Positions 46,759 through 59,157 are shown, counted from the stretch's first letter. The stretch: 64,000 bases of DNA from Craterostigma plantagineum (GCA_027422505.1 JAPQWV010000126.1:372001-436000), one strand, 5' to 3'. The notes: generated by a model from the sequence alone, not told the origin. Numbers and translations are program-made.

Positions 46759-49087
46759 TCACAGCATGCAATCAGTCCTCGCGGGCAACCTCCTAAAGAA
46801 ATTGAGCGGCACGGAAGGAAGCCTACGCCTAAACCTCGGATGCCTCAGCACGTAAAACCCCGTCAAAAGCGCCACCGCCTGAAAAGGCGTGACGTACAGA
46901 ACCACCGCCGCCGCCAAACAGAACAGGACGAAGAGCGCCGTGGCCCTCGGGTCCCGCCAGCTCAGCAGGGACTGCATCCTCTCCCCCTGAGTCGCCACGT
47001 CGCCAACCACCGTCTGAATCCGACCCGCTATGCTCCTCAGCCTGTCGTACCTCATCCGCACCAGATCCGCGGGCCGGCTCGTCGGGAACGTGTCGAACTC
47101 CTCGTCGAGCTCGTCGGGGTGGGCGTTCTCCGCGCACGAGAGCCGCGTGTCCATGTGGGGCGGGTGCCTCGGCCTCCACCGATAGTACCACACGCCTATC
47201 AGGAACATGTAGAGGAAGGCCGTGGGGAGGATCAGCTCGGGGTAGAGGACAAGGATCGAGAATAGGACGTGTATGAGCACGGTGGTTATCGGGTTCTTCC
47301 AGTTGCATATCTGGTCGAACCACCGCCCGACCGACACGAGCCCGCCGAGCACGCCCATGAGCCTGAAGAAGTTGGCCTTGCTCCTCCTCATGCTCCACAT
47401 GTGGGACCCGACGTCCAGCATGTACTCAACCACCTCCTTCCTCAGCGGCGGCTCGGCCCGGCTCAGCCTGGCCGAGACTATCTGAGTCGCCTGGTGCCTG
47501 AGGCTGTCCAGCTGGCTCACGGTCAGGGGGTGGACGTAGTGCATCTTGGGAAGGAGCGGCTGGGAGTACGTGTGCATCGCGCTGAGCAGCGACGAGCACG
47601 TGAACCTAACCGCGAGCTGTATCTCGCCCATCTTCTTGACGCCCGAGGGGTGGAGGACGAGCAGCGGGTACGCGTGCGTGTAGACTCGATCGGTCTCCAA
47701 CGTCGACAGGCGAATCCTCACCTTGCCTATCCTCGAATCCCGTCCCCCGCCTCCGCCGCCGTGGAGGTGGCCGTTGTCGAAGACGCCGACGGTTATCACG
47801 GTGCACGGGTCGAAGACTTCCCAGGTGTACTGCTCGTTCCATTTCGGCCCGAAGCTGTCCGTGATCGTCCTCGTCCTGACCCACTTCTGACCGTACTTGG
47901 CCACGCAGTAGGCGTCGGTCGTCGCCCGGCCGTCCTTCGTCTTCATGGGAGACAGGCCGTGCGCGCTGAGGATCCCCAGTTCGAGCACGCCTATGCTGGG
48001 CTTCCAAAGCTGCTTCGCGGTCGGCCTCAGATCGCTGCTGTAGTGAGTCGACTCGTCGAGGACGTGGTAGCCGCCCTCGAGGCACATCCTCGTGTGTATT
48101 CTGCTGGCGAACTTCACGTCCTTCTTCTTCTCCCCGTCGACCGCCGCGTGCTTCTCGAGGTTGTACCATCGGGAATTGACCGGCTTGTGGTCGAGCCTCC
48201 GGTCGACGTACTGCAGCGGAACGGCGCACCTTCCCAAGACTTCGTCTTTGTCGGGCGCAACCCTGTCCTCCACGCTGAGTATCAGCGGCTCCTCGAAGGG
48301 CTCGGCGGCGACGAACATCAAGTCCTCGTTCCACATTGGGTTTATCGTCTTGCTCATCGAAACCCTGGTCCTCAGAGCTTGGCCGCCCAGGATTGCCTTG
48401 ACGTACACCTCGGGGAAACGAGGCCCTATCGCTCGGAATCAGGTCTTGGGCTTCGATGACGTTCACCCTCAAGTACCATAGCTTGGGCGAGAGGTAGACC
48501 TTCGATTTCATGTTCGCCAGGCCGTCCGAGCCGCTGACTGCAGCTGCGTCCGAGTGCCACGCCTCGGGGAAGGCCTCGTCGGCCTGAGTTCCCCACCAAA
48601 CGGCGAGCATGAGCTCTCCTCGGGCCTTGTCGTTCTTGCGATCCTCGAGGCGGTACCACTGCGGGGCCAGCGGGCTGTCGGGCGGGACCCGTTTGGGAAC
48701 CTCGTTGAGGTCGAAGAGTACCCTTCCTAAGAAGTCGTCCTTGATTGCGTCATTGTCCTTGACGTTGGCCTCGAGTACCGAGGCTTGGATTCGGTCCTTT
48801 GAGAAGGCGAAGACTTGGTTCCACTCGGGGTTGGGCTTCTTTTCGAAGTGTCGGGTGGTGCCTCTGTAGTTTCCTAGCCTGATTTCGACGTATGGGTCGC
48901 AGGTGCCCGTCACGTCTTTCCCGGGGAGGTCCTTGGCCTTGACGACGCGGACGTAGAGGTACTGCATTTGCTCGACGAGGTCGTAGGTGCTGGCCGGCTT
49001 GTCGCCGGCGAGTTTTCCGGCGCCGCCGAGGTGGGGTTTTGTCTCCTTTAGGGAGAAGTCTTCTGGCGGTAGTGGTCTCTGCATCAT
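46759..49087 (-). CDS. MCTP/FTIP-type multiple C2 and transmembrane protein, one frameshift
   Basis: Intronless, GC-rich gene of 2,329 nt; the intended protein is about 775 aa. Three C2 domains occur at about 40-150 (LYVRVVKAKDLPGKDVTG, CDPYVEIRLG), 205-330 and 365-490 (LGILSAHGLSPM). The PRT_C region with its hydrophobic segments fills about 600-775 and ends SRTDCML-like (PARTDCML). Family members tether the ER to the plasma membrane at plasmodesmata and include FTIP1 and QUIRKY; this one resembles MCTP3/MCTP4. At about 48,420-48,426 the frame changes inside the second C2 domain, after LIPSDRA. One extra C in GGGCCTCG accounts for it, and the length is 1 nt over a multiple of three. A 396-codon plus-strand ORF over the same DNA is a GC-driven shadow. 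Confidence 0.94.
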
Positions 49088-50711
49088 CTTTGTCGGGGGA
49101 TCTTACGACAGTCGTGAAACTTCAGATCTGAGCGCCTGAGATATGAAGGCAAAGACAGAAAAAAAAAAATCGAACTCAGTCACACGAGGTGAAGATTAGT
49201 AAAGGACAATGCAGATAAGAGCACCGCCAAGGTCCATTTTTTTCTCGAGGTTTGTAAATAAAACGTACGAACTCCACCGCAAGTAAAAAAATCACAGACG
49301 AAGAACGTACATTACAAGGTAAATATCACGGCGCATTCAGAAAAAAAAAAGGGAAGAAAGAATCGAAGAAAGTTAATGACAAGCAAAACCTGGCTTAAGA
49401 CAGTCTAAAGAACTCTTCTCTTACTTCACACCGTCACCGTCGGAGTTATACGTTGCTTGGTTTTAAAGTTATGGAAAATAAAGGTAAAGGCAGCAAAAGA
49501 TAACGCATGTACCTCGAATGTGAGAGAGCGAGCGTGATGGGAAAGGATGAAGGGTTCTTGTCTCAGTTGTCTCTTTTGAATCCAGAAAAGAAATAGAGCA
49601 GCTACGAAGAGCGAAGACAGCTCAAACTACGGATGTCTTTTTATCTTTTTATTTCTTGCTTTTCTTTAACACCATTAATAGTAAAGAGATAAAGACGAGG
49701 GGTAAATAAAAAATATACGTACATAAAATGAACAGTATCGGTAAAAGAGCGTTTGGCTTGGTGGGGGGCACTTGGACAGTGCTTTCTGTAGTGTAGTAAT
49801 TTCCTGTATGTATATATTTACTTTTAGATATATGTGTAAAACGTGTACCTCTCTTTCTTTGCCTCTTTTTCACGATGTCCTTGTAAATAACCCTGTTATG
49901 TATTTTATTTACCTTGTGTGGGACTCTGGTCGGAACATATCACGTGCCTCCTACGATTCTCGAGGGCTTTTTAGTGCAATGAATGTTTGTTTTTTGTAAT
50001 AAATAACAGAAGTAGCATTTACTACTGGATAAACACGAGTGACTGCGTTTGGAAATAAGGTGGTGTAATTGAATTGTAATTCATGCATTATTTTACAGCC
50101 GGTGCCATCTGGGCTATATTTATGTATACAATTACTATTGTATTTCGTTTTTAGTTGCCTAGAGTAACTGAATGTTGCATGCTTACGTGGTCTAAAGATG
50201 ATATGATATTTTCATTACGTCATTTACTTTCATTGGACCCAACTCAACTCACCTTTATGACATAAAGAGAGAGGCATTGATAACAGGAAGAAAACCAAGT
50301 CACCATGCACCGTTTACTTCGTCATCGAAATTACACCGAAAACAATAATGATAAAAATAACGAGAAAACAAAACGATTGATATGGGCCTAATTATTGAGT
50401 ATGACTGGCTTTGAGATAATCACATCATGTTGATGTCTTTATAGGCCAACAAAACGTGGCTTGTTTGTTGATACATGAACTAGTAAAGGATACATAGCAG
50501 AGAAAACACAAGGAACATAGAAACTACGTCTTTTACATAAAACTGAAACAATATCAGAAGAGACAGCATTGCCTTCGAAGCTGATTGTGACATTTACACA
50601 AAACTTTCAACGAGAGAATTCAATTGAAACACAGAAAGTATCTTACAGCTTATTCAGTTAAGATGAGCATGAAAACAGGGTATGCGTTTAGTACTTGAGA
50701 TCGAAAGCTCA
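49088..50711. other. MCTP upstream region and OEP16-3 3' flank
   Basis: 49,088 to about 49,640 likely holds the MCTP 5' UTR and promoter. The rest is AT-rich without a supported gene. Confidence 0.5.
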
Positions 50712-51579
50712 TTAGTTATTAACGTTAGGCCTTTTCTTGGTGGTGTAAGGATAGTATTCCTTGCCAGTGTCGACTCTTGTCGTTTGACCTCCAATGTCGA
50801 TCACCGAGGAAGTGAACGCAAGTGCAGCGCCGGCAGACAAGGCAGTTGGAATGCTCCGAGCTGTGCCACATAAAGAAAACATAGTAAGGCAAAAAGCAGC
50901 CTCAGAAGTTCAAGGAAAGTAGCTCAATGAACAGGCAGAGTTTGATCACTTTAGTAGCTAGAACAAAAACATGAGATTCTACCTATTTCCAGGGATACCG
51001 AAATTCAGTTGCCAATGAAGTCTTTCGATCATGGCTTTAAATTAGAGAGTATAGGATCCAAGATGGCAGAGACAAGGTGAAAGATAAAGGGCACGGCATG
51101 AACATGACATACTTCTCTCTATCAGATGACTTAAGTAGGGAAATGCTACTCGGCACGAGACTCACAGAAATTCACCCTTCACGATGAATATCAGCAACAC
51201 GAAAAGAATGCTAATGAAAGGCTTATGGTAGAAAGGGAATGTTTTCACCTTTGAAACCCAAAATTGAAGAACCAGCAACAAATCCACCGACAGCGCCGTT
51301 GACAAAGTCTCTTTTCACCCTGTACTTCTGCACCATCTGTTCAACGCCGATGTAGACACCGCCAATAGCAGCAAACGTTGCCCCATGGTTACCCATCATC
51401 TTGAGCGTCCTAATGAGACCAGGAAGTGCAACTCATCGCTCCACACGAGGTACATCGTGCCAAGTGGCGACTATGGTACCCCAAATAGTACCGGCAACAA
51501 AACCTGAGGTAGCACCCTTTATCGTCTTCATCACAGCTGTCTCTTCGTCTTCCAATTTTCTAAGCTCCTCAGGATCCAT
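50712..51579 (-). CDS. OEP16-3 / Tim17-22-23 family protein with an in-frame stop
   Basis: Two exons, 51,249-51,579 and 50,712-50,860, give 160 codons, the same 159-residue length I recall for Arabidopsis OEP16-3 (At2g42210). The protein is a small multi-TM member of the Tim17/22/23 (PRAT) family, reported in mitochondria and with complex I. Recognisable blocks are MDPEELRKLEDEE at the start, GATSGFVAGTIWGTIVATW, LIRTLKMMG, FAAIGGVYIGVEQMVQ and GRSIP-type sequence, then IGGQTTRVDTG and EYYPYTTKKR. Codon 49 (51,433-51,435) is TGA between VPRVER and VALPG, where related proteins have an amino acid such as Asn. The frame is correct on both sides, so it is a point nonsense change, not an indel. 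A CGA-to-TGA transition is one simple explanation. Confidence 0.88.
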
Positions 51580-52633
51580 GGTTAACTCGCTTGTAACTGT
51601 AGCAGAAAACGGAGGGAACAGCGACGTATACGTGAGTTCACAACCAAAAGAGTCGAGAAGAATTCAAGAATGTGGAGTTTTGGAATACCCACACATTTAA
51701 AAGAGAAAACGCCAAAACGGCGGAAAACAATGTTATTTTACGTTAATTATGTACACAAGAACCTTGAGATCGGATAAACATAATAGAGTAGATATCTTGG
51801 TATCATCAAATTTAAGAACCAAACCAGAGCAGAATTCTCGGACCCACACATTTTTACACGGATAAAGAACAGAAATGGATTGTCCACATATAAAAATCTC
51901 AATCTGAAAAAAAGCAAGTAATCGAACAAGATAAAAGGATGCTCCTTTGCACTCGGGATAAAAGGAAACAGTTCACCCACTTCACTAGTATAAACAAATC
52001 TTCCACGGAACAAAATCGATGATACATTTACAAGCATCTCCGATTAAAAGAGAGCTACACCGGTCCAATTCCACAAATAAACCCCTAAATTATGAAGCCA
52101 GCCGCACTATAATGTCGTTTAGTACCTTGTAAATCACATTATAGCTTCGTATACAAACCCAAAAACATTTCCTTCCACAGAACGAGTGCGATCATCGAAA
52201 CAAACAGAGACAACGAGCTTACCTGAGAGTAGTTGATCTAGAGAGGGAGATTCTAAGAGAGCTGAAATACGTTGATGAACTACTCGACGATGTCCAGATT
52301 TGAGCGGTTGGGTCTGTCAGCTATATGGGCTTATGTGGGCCTTCTGTACTGGGCTTATGTTTATTGGGCTTGCCTTGCAGGCCTTCATTGAATTGACTAC
52401 AGAGTAGTGAAGTTGCTTAAGAGATATGGAAATTGCTACATACTAGCGATTCTTTGTGGTCATCAACGTAGCGGTACGATTTTATATTTTCCTAATATAT
52501 AAGGCGAAGAAGGTATTTTGATTTTGAAGTGAAACCAAACCAATCGAGCTCGGAGAAGCTGAGCTGGCTCACAATTGAGAAGATCTTACAAATTCTCACT
52601 AATCTGAGGGAGGAGAAGTAGCCAAGAGCTCCA
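51580..52633. promoter_or_regulatory. Divergent region between OEP16-3 and G-patch genes
   Basis: The OEP16-3 leader probably has 5' UTR introns extending to about 52,270, and the G-patch transcript probably begins near 52,540-52,560. The true inter-transcript gap may be only about 300 bp, suggesting a bidirectional promoter. ORFs at 51,401-51,700 and 51,747-52,037 look spurious. Confidence 0.45.
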
Positions 52634-53812
52634 ATGTCCGGAGAAGAAGACGATTACATGGGGGATTTGTCTCAGTTTCTACCCCCTGAGGCTTCTCAGC
52701 CGAGCTCTAAAAAGGTTTTACTTTTGGTTTATATGTGTCTTTTTTCTCTCTTTCGTTATGCTTCTGCTCCTTTTTCGGACTTATGGATGGTTAATTTGCC
52801 CAATTCTCGGAATTTTAGAAGCAGTGGAAAGATCAACCGAGCATTAGCATGGTTGTTGTTCTATGTATTGCGTATGAGGTTCTTAGAAGCTTATATGACT
52901 TGGTAATTTAGTTTAAGCTGCGACTTTTTCCGTCAGGGTTCGAGCTGTCAAATGCTATACTCTTCAGCGAAAAAGCCAAAAGCCAGGAACTGGCAAGAGC
53001 AACGGAAGCTCAAGCGCGAACTGAAGCAAATAGAAGAGGACGAGCAAACGAAGGAGAATTTGAGTTCTGAGATTCCACAGACGAATATTGGTTTCAAACT
53101 TCTGAAACAAATGGGGTACACCCCAGGATCGGCATTGGGGAAAGATGGGTCGTCGGGCATAGTCAAGCCTTTGGATGTAGAGATAAGAAGAGGTCGAGGC
53201 GGGGTAGGTAAAGAGGATCCATTGGTGGAGAAGATGAGGATAGAGAGAGAGAACGCCGTGAGGGAGAAGAGGCAAGAGATGGAGTTGATGGAAGATTTTG
53301 GGGTTCGTCAAAAGGAGCGGTGGAAAGGTAGGAGGATTCTGGTGAATTTCCAAAAGGCTGATGCCGTTTTGGCGCAGCTCGAGAATCGGGATGTCGTGGA
53401 GAATAAGGAGGCGGGTGATGGAGTTTCGGTAGAGGAAGAAGAGGAGGAAGAAGAAGAAATCACAGAAGAGGTGTCCTTGATTTTATATGATTGTTGTTCA
53501 TATGCTTCAATCACCATGTTCATTTGTTGCCGTGATTTAAGGTAAAAAAGATGTAAAGAACATATTCTTGTTTATGCAGGATCTGGTGAATATATTGATG
53601 AAGCTAAGAAATGAGTTCTACTACTGCCTCTTCTGCGGATGCCAGGTACATTTTCTACACCATTAGTTATAACAGTTGTATAAACCAGCAGTAACTAATT
53701 CTAGAATGTGAGTCCAATTTATAACAAGTTCATGCTTTACTTTGTTCCCTAGTACGAGACGATGGAGGCTCTGTCGACAAACTGCCCAGGCATAAACGAA
53801 GATGACCATTAG
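52634..53812 (+). CDS. G-patch domain protein, GPATCH11-like
   Basis: Four exons: 52,634-52,714; 52,937-53,470; 53,580-53,645; 53,753-53,812, giving 246 aa. A basic/acidic helical region (WQEQRKLKRELKQIEEDEQ) is followed by a G-patch (about 64-115) with IGFKLLKQMGYTPGSALG. The C-terminus carries the DUF4187 signature YYCLFCGCQYETMEALSTNC and ends in DEDDH-like acidic residues. G-patch proteins bind RNA or activate DEAH helicases in RNA processing; the specific partner is unknown. A Glu-rich run of nine residues precedes the third exon. Arabidopsis At3g57910 is a G-patch gene adjacent to SPL15, the same pairing as here. Confidence 0.92.
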
Positions 53813-54222
53813 CCATAGAAATCGAGGTTTCTGAGAGCAGTTCATTCCAATGCCTGATTTGAGGATATATCTGCTGTACTATTGTACTTGCTCTTGTATA
53901 CACTAAAAAAAGATTAGAAATCCATTGCGTTATGATTCTCCGGTTACGTAGCATTCCAACATAATGGTAGAGGAAAGTAACAACAATCAACATAAAGAAA
54001 GATAGCCCTAGTCAGCATTCATAACGGAAAATTCATCAGACCCATCACCCAAGCAGTTTAGCAACAAACAAGAACAGAATCAAGTCCAAAAGCATAAATG
54101 CAGTAATACACAGACATTTTCTCCTCTTGAGACAGAGAGAGTAGAGATAAAACCACAAGTTTTTTCAACGTTTTAGGTGCAAAGCCCATACAGAAGTACT
54201 CAAAGAGGTGAATCCATCGAGC
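53813..54222. other. Convergent 3' ends of G-patch and SPL genes
   Basis: 410 bp between facing stop codons; both 3' UTRs must lie here. Confidence 0.6.
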
Positions 54223-55754
54223 TCAGAGCGACCAGTGGATGTGTGGGACCGAAGAATCATATCCCCTCGAACCATGAAACTCGCTGAACTGCCCGTCGGT
54301 TGGTTGAGGCAGCCCAAGATCTCCTTCACAAGGGTGGTGAGAAGAAGTTTGTCCTAATCCCATCTCAGCAGGCATTTCTTGCAACCTGCTACTCATGGCT
54401 TGACTGCCCTTAGAGCCCCAAGAGGTGCAGTCAAACTGAACAGTTGGCTGAGCCGTGTGGGAAGCAATGAGACCATTATGAGCCTCGAGGTTAGAATAAG
54501 GCTGGGCCCTTGAGCCCCATGGCTGATTTGACAGAAGAGAGAGAGCACTGATCGAGTCCGAGACCCCATTTTGGTAAGACTCAACAGAAGATGCTCCTAG
54601 TGCGGCGTAGCTGCTTGGCCTGCTCGACGTGCCTTGCATAACGCCAGTTGTTACTATGGGGCTATGAGAGCTGCCCTGCCAAGGGAGTTGATACTTTGGA
54701 GCGCTGGGAATTTGGTGGTTTCCCAGTCCTAGCTCGGATGAGCCCTGACTTGGCCATGCGCTGAAGTCCATCACAAAGCACCCTCCTGTTTTTCCATGGT
54801 TATCTGCCATGAAAAGAAGCCAAGGAATGGCCTTTATGAGTTCGGGAGAGTATACAAGAGAGAAAAAGGAGTGAAGGGACTAACCAAACACTGATTGAGA
54901 GAGAGTTCCATAGCGAGGAGACGATAAGGAAACTGGTGGGGGCTTCCTCCTACGCTCGTTGTGGTTAGCAAGGCGTCTTCTGCAACTCCTTTTTCCTTGG
55001 TCGAATTCAGACAGCTGATGGAACCTGGGAAGAAGGCGAAAGAGGTGCGTGAAATCTTGGTAGTTAAATCAAATCAACCTCATTCCATTCAAGTCATGTT
55101 ATTAGAAACTCTCAAACATTTTTAGTAGCACCATTGATTGTCAGCAAGCACACATCTTGAACATTAACTTATATTGATTCACACTTAGTAGCACCAATCT
55201 CTCAGAAATTCCTGTTCCCTAGTACTCATCAACCTCTCAGAAAGGGCAACCTTAGTAGACTTTTCAAAGGTGACAGAGTTGAATCCTCCAAAATGTCATA
55301 CACTATATGCTTTGTTTTGCTTCTCGGAGATTTACCAAGAATGGAACATGACATTTGAAACAATTACACATGATTTCGAGCAACATAAACACAAGAGCTT
55401 AAACCTTTTCTTCAACTGCAACAGAGGAAGAAGAGCTGACCTGCTACATTGCTGGCAAAACCTCTGCTCAAGCCCAGCAACCACAACCTTGGGAGACTTG
55501 GAATGCGCGCCACAAACTCTGTGCCTCGAATAGTAAGCCTTGACATCACTCAGATCTACGTTGCACCCCTCGACTTGACACCTCGGCGGCTGACGGCCCT
55601 GAACCGCCGCACTCCGCCCCTTCTTCGCAGGCGATTGAGGTCCCGGCGGCGGTGCTCCGTTGCCACCACCAGCATTTGAGGTGACCCCTTCAAAGTAAAT
55701 CGTCTTGAGCGAAGAATCTGTAGACGAAAGGTAGGAAGATGAGCCCTTTTCCAT
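54223..55754 (-). CDS. SBP-box transcription factor, SPL9/SPL15-like, miR156 target
   Basis: Three exons, 55,441-55,754, 54,885-55,024 and 54,223-54,803, give 344 aa. The SBP domain (about 59-134) has both zinc sites ([36 protein letters not shown]) and the nuclear signal [15 protein letters not shown]. The intron inside the SBP box after CQQCSR is the family-standard position. The last exon contains ALSLLS, encoded by the miR156 target, and the protein ends IHWSL, matching the SPL9/15 C-terminus. SPL9/15 drive the juvenile-to-adult and flowering transitions. Position beside OEP16-3 and a G-patch gene agrees with Arabidopsis SPL9 (next to OEP16-3) and SPL15 (next to a G-patch gene). Confidence 0.94.
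54529..54548 (-). promoter_or_regulatory. miR156/157 target site in SPL coding exon 3
   Basis: The plus strand reads TGACAGAAGAGAGAGAGCAC, which is miR156 with a single difference; the mRNA therefore contains GUGCUCUCUCUCUUCUGUCA. This is the canonical site in SPL genes, in frame as ALSLLS. Silencing of this gene by miR156 in juvenile tissue is expected from family knowledge. Confidence 0.95.
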
Positions 55755-56390
55755 CGTTGACGCTCAGAACCATTTCATTGCGCTGCTTCCTGCAAAGGAG
55801 GAAGAAGGGCTTCTCATCATTTGAGCTCTAAAGGTACATAAACAAGAAATACAGAAAAAGTATGCATAAAGAATGTAGCAGCTACTTAAATAGGTTTTGC
55901 ATCAACATAAAGAATTGGTGTCCACAAAAAAAGGTTGCCCTTTTACGGATACTCTTACATACAAGTACTTGCCTTTCTTACTATATAGTAGTTCGGAGTT
56001 TTGCAACAGCAAGCAGAGCGCTGGGATGATAGTGTGATAGAAACAGTTTTCAAGCAAAGATTGGAGAGAGTCAAACACTACCCACCCACCAAGAGCATTC
56101 TATAGCATAAACTAATGAAAGCACACACTTTTTTAACAGTTTATACAAATTTTTTTGTATCAGCTGCACGTTTCGTTCTTGATATGTATAATCTATTCTA
56201 TTCTATTCTATCTATGGTGGAAATGCATGTTTGTGTGGTGGTAGCGCAAGTGGAAATAAAGCTTAGGAACACCTGACAAAGGGGCCATCATGCGTTGCCA
56301 GCTTGGGGTTTGTGTACAGAAGCCCTCAACTCAACACAGTTGTGTGTGAATTGAATTTAGTGTAATAAATAAAAGACTCAGCCTGTCAGA

Positions 56391-56440
<50 letters not shown>

Positions 56441-57552
56441 CTACGAGCTTTTTGAGTGCTTTGTCGCCGTTGCTTTACTACGCCTTTTCTTTTCAAGCGT
56501 CGTTTTCTGAACCTTTCATAAACGTACTACAACTGTAAAATAATATGTTATCGATCGATTAAAATTTAAAATAAAAAAGAAAAAACGAAAAGGAGAAAAG
56601 AAAGAGAGAACTGATTGATTCTACTTTGAAGCCCATACGTGGAAGTACAAGTACAGCTTCTTAATAGACCAACAAGTTAAAATAATGATTTTGTTTGACA
56701 GTGTACTTAGGCCCTCTTTTAAAAATTATTCCTTTGATTAAAATCAGTACAAGGGCTGTTGTTTCTTCTACTACTATAGATGGCAAGAGAAAAGCCAGTT
56801 GGTTGGAACAAGACCAGCTACTTTATTAGGTAATGAAGCCAATCATTATCACTCATCCTCCTTTTCTTACATATGCCCTATTTTAATGGTGCTAAGCAGT
56901 CTGTGTTGAGACAGAAATTTACCCTAAGTGGGAAATGTTGATGATGTTAGATTATGTTAAACACTGTGCCAAACATGTCACCTCTTTTCTTGCAACATCT
57001 TTTTTTTTCTTGACCGTTCAACCTCGACTTTGACGAAGTGGGCATGGCGTAATATTGTTCTTCTAACACCATATTAATTTAATAAAGTAAGAAAAGATAA
57101 CATCCTACGGATTGTAGTTAGAATTATTGACTGTCATGATTCATTTGAACTAGCAAACAAAGGCAAAAGAAGGGGCCTTTTGTTGAATCTTGTTTGTTTT
57201 GTTGGACCAATGTCGGTAGATGAGAAGATTATTTGGCCATGCATAGATTTTGCAAAGGTCTAATCTATCTATCGATAGAGACATCCAACGGCTCTACTGC
57301 ACACATAATTTATTACCAGAGAAAGAATTGCATCGTCGCTGTTGTATGAGCAAAAAAAAAAGAAAAAGATTGGGCTCCCATTTCTCACATGAACAAAAGC
57401 CCGTCAAGGGCTTAAGCAAGTTATCGATATCTACAATGAGAAGAACAGAGCACAATCAATGTCATAGCGAATGCCTTTTTAACTTCAAGAAAACAGAGAA
57501 TGTACACGAGGTGTATACTCAAAGACTACGCAAGAAAACAGAGCACTCTGTT
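55755..57552. other. SPL upstream region and MYB-CC 3' flank
   Basis: Contains the SPL 5' UTR, likely with an intron (possible acceptor-like sequence just upstream of the ATG near 55,790). A (GA)n tract lies at 56,397-56,439 and a short TTCTA run near 56,191-56,210. The 109-codon ORF at 57,250-57,579 on the plus strand overlaps the 3' end of the MYB-CC gene and is unsupported. Confidence 0.5.
56397..56439. repeat. (AG)n microsatellite upstream of SPL
   Basis: About 21 AG units, 640 bp upstream of the SPL start codon, possibly in its 5' UTR or promoter. Confidence 0.93.
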
Positions 57553-59157
57553 TTAGCTTGTCTGGGATGGAAAGACTGATGATCCATCTCCTTCATCATC
57601 AGAAACGTCTGAATTAGCAGCAGTAGGATATTTACTACTATGATCCCACGAAGGAGGACTCCTCATTCGAGCCTCCATGATTTCTTGAGTTGCCTTCTGT
57701 TGTTGATCGAACATCATCTTTAGCTGCTTGCTCTGTTCTTCGATCCTCAGCTGTAGGGTCCTTTGAATCTGATTAAAAAAAAAATATCATCATCTTGGCT
57801 ATGATCGGTTAAATGGATAAGTTAAGAGCTATTTATGTCCTAACCTCGATTTGCTCGTGGAGACACTTCTGTACGTCGAGCTGCACTTGCAGAGCCTCCT
57901 TTAGCTGCATGCTACTGCAATTTCAGCAATAAACATGTCACTGAAAACTTCAACTTAATGCTACAAGAATCTTACGTTTGCCTGTCGATCTCAGCTGCAT
58001 TGTTCGAATTAGCACTCTTCTTGTCAGATTTTCCTGAAACATCAGGCCAAGAAAGTGTTTTTCCTTTACGGGAAAGAAAGAAAGCAAATCTTACTACCTC
58101 TAGCTTGAAATTTGAATCAACCTACCGTTAGCATCCGCTGATTCTGGGACGTGTTTGGCGTTTCGATACTTCTGCAGAGGAAACAAACAACCCAATAGCA
58201 GAAAATCGAAAAGGGGAAAAGGGAAATAATTCGGCAAGATTGGATTTTTCTTTTCTTACCTGAAGATGGCTTTTGACATGGAAGATTGTGAGTCCCTCTG
58301 TGTCCATGAGCTTCAGAATCGCCTTAGGCGTCGCCCCTGCACATTCCGGGCCGGGCCGGGCCGGTAAAATAAGAGCCCATACATAAAAAAGAAGAAAGCA
58401 ATCGAGCCGCTGGCTGGGCTAAACTCACTCTCTGGGCCGTCGAGCAGATTCACACACTCGACGAACTTAACGTGAAGGTCTTGAGTCCATCTGATTCGGG
58501 CCTTCCCCGCAGGCGCCGGCGCCGGCGACGGCGCTGCTCCGGGGGATATGGGATTGCTATGTGAACTATTCGAAGCACTCGTGGGTGCTCCGTACACAAT
58601 ATGTTGCGCCGACTGAGATCCGTACAAACCTTGAGAGATCTGTAAGAACGCAGTCGATAGCTGATTGAAGAAGGAAGAAGGGTCAGTGGACACAAGGAAA
58701 AACTCACTCCAAGATTCTGATTGAAGGAAGGGTTTATCCTATTTGACTCGTCGAATTCTCCCAAAAGCTTTTCCCTCAGCTGAATTATCTGTTCCCTCTC
58801 CGAGTGAGACTGAAACGCCAGTTCGTTTCCGGGAAGGAGCGACGGATCGCCTCCGGCGAAGCCACAGCCGCCGCCGACGTCGGCGTAGGACGAAGACGGC
58901 CGCTGATAGAAAGAGCAATCGGAGGCTGGGTCGTTCTCCGGCGAGTCGAACCGAGACAAGCCCATGTAAAATTCCGTGGCGAAGAACGCAGTGGAAGGCG
59001 AGCCTATTCTGCCGACCATAGTACCATTCCCCGACAGACCGTAAAAACCAGCCTGAGAAGGTTGCTGGTCGGCGGCGAAAGGTTGTTGAGGGAGGTAACC
59101 GCCGCCGGGAAGATCGGGGGAGAACTCGGAGGTAGGCCCATAATTATTTCCCTCCAT
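57553..59157 (-). CDS. MYB-CC (PHR1-like) transcription factor
   Basis: Seven exons: 58,708-59,157; 58,429-58,639; 58,260-58,336; 58,126-58,171; 57,976-58,033; 57,845-57,914; 57,553-57,768. Phases agree and give 375 aa. The start is the ATG at 59,157; the open frame upstream begins with a non-ATG codon. The GARP/MYB repeat (about 196-250) contains IRWTQDLHVKFVECV, TPKAILKLM and FHVKSHLQKYR. The MYB-CC coiled coil (about 275-330) contains LKEALQVQLDVQKCLHEQIE and QRTLQLRIEEQSKQL, including the LHEQLE-type signature. The C-terminus is acidic and Ser-rich. PHR1/PHL proteins bind P1BS-type sites in phosphate-starvation responses. Which PHL subgroup this is, and whether it responds to phosphate, is not shown. 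An alternative acceptor for exon 2 (CAATCAG, about 21 nt further upstream) also keeps frame. Confidence 0.92.

Noticed and set aside
47269..48459. 396-codon ORF antisense to the MCTP gene
   Set aside because: GC-rich third positions of the real gene suppress stops on the other strand; the sequence shows no domain, while the minus strand encodes clear C2 and PRT_C regions.
57250..57579. 109-codon plus-strand ORF
   Set aside because: Overlaps the end of the MYB-CC coding exon on the other strand and has no recognisable features.
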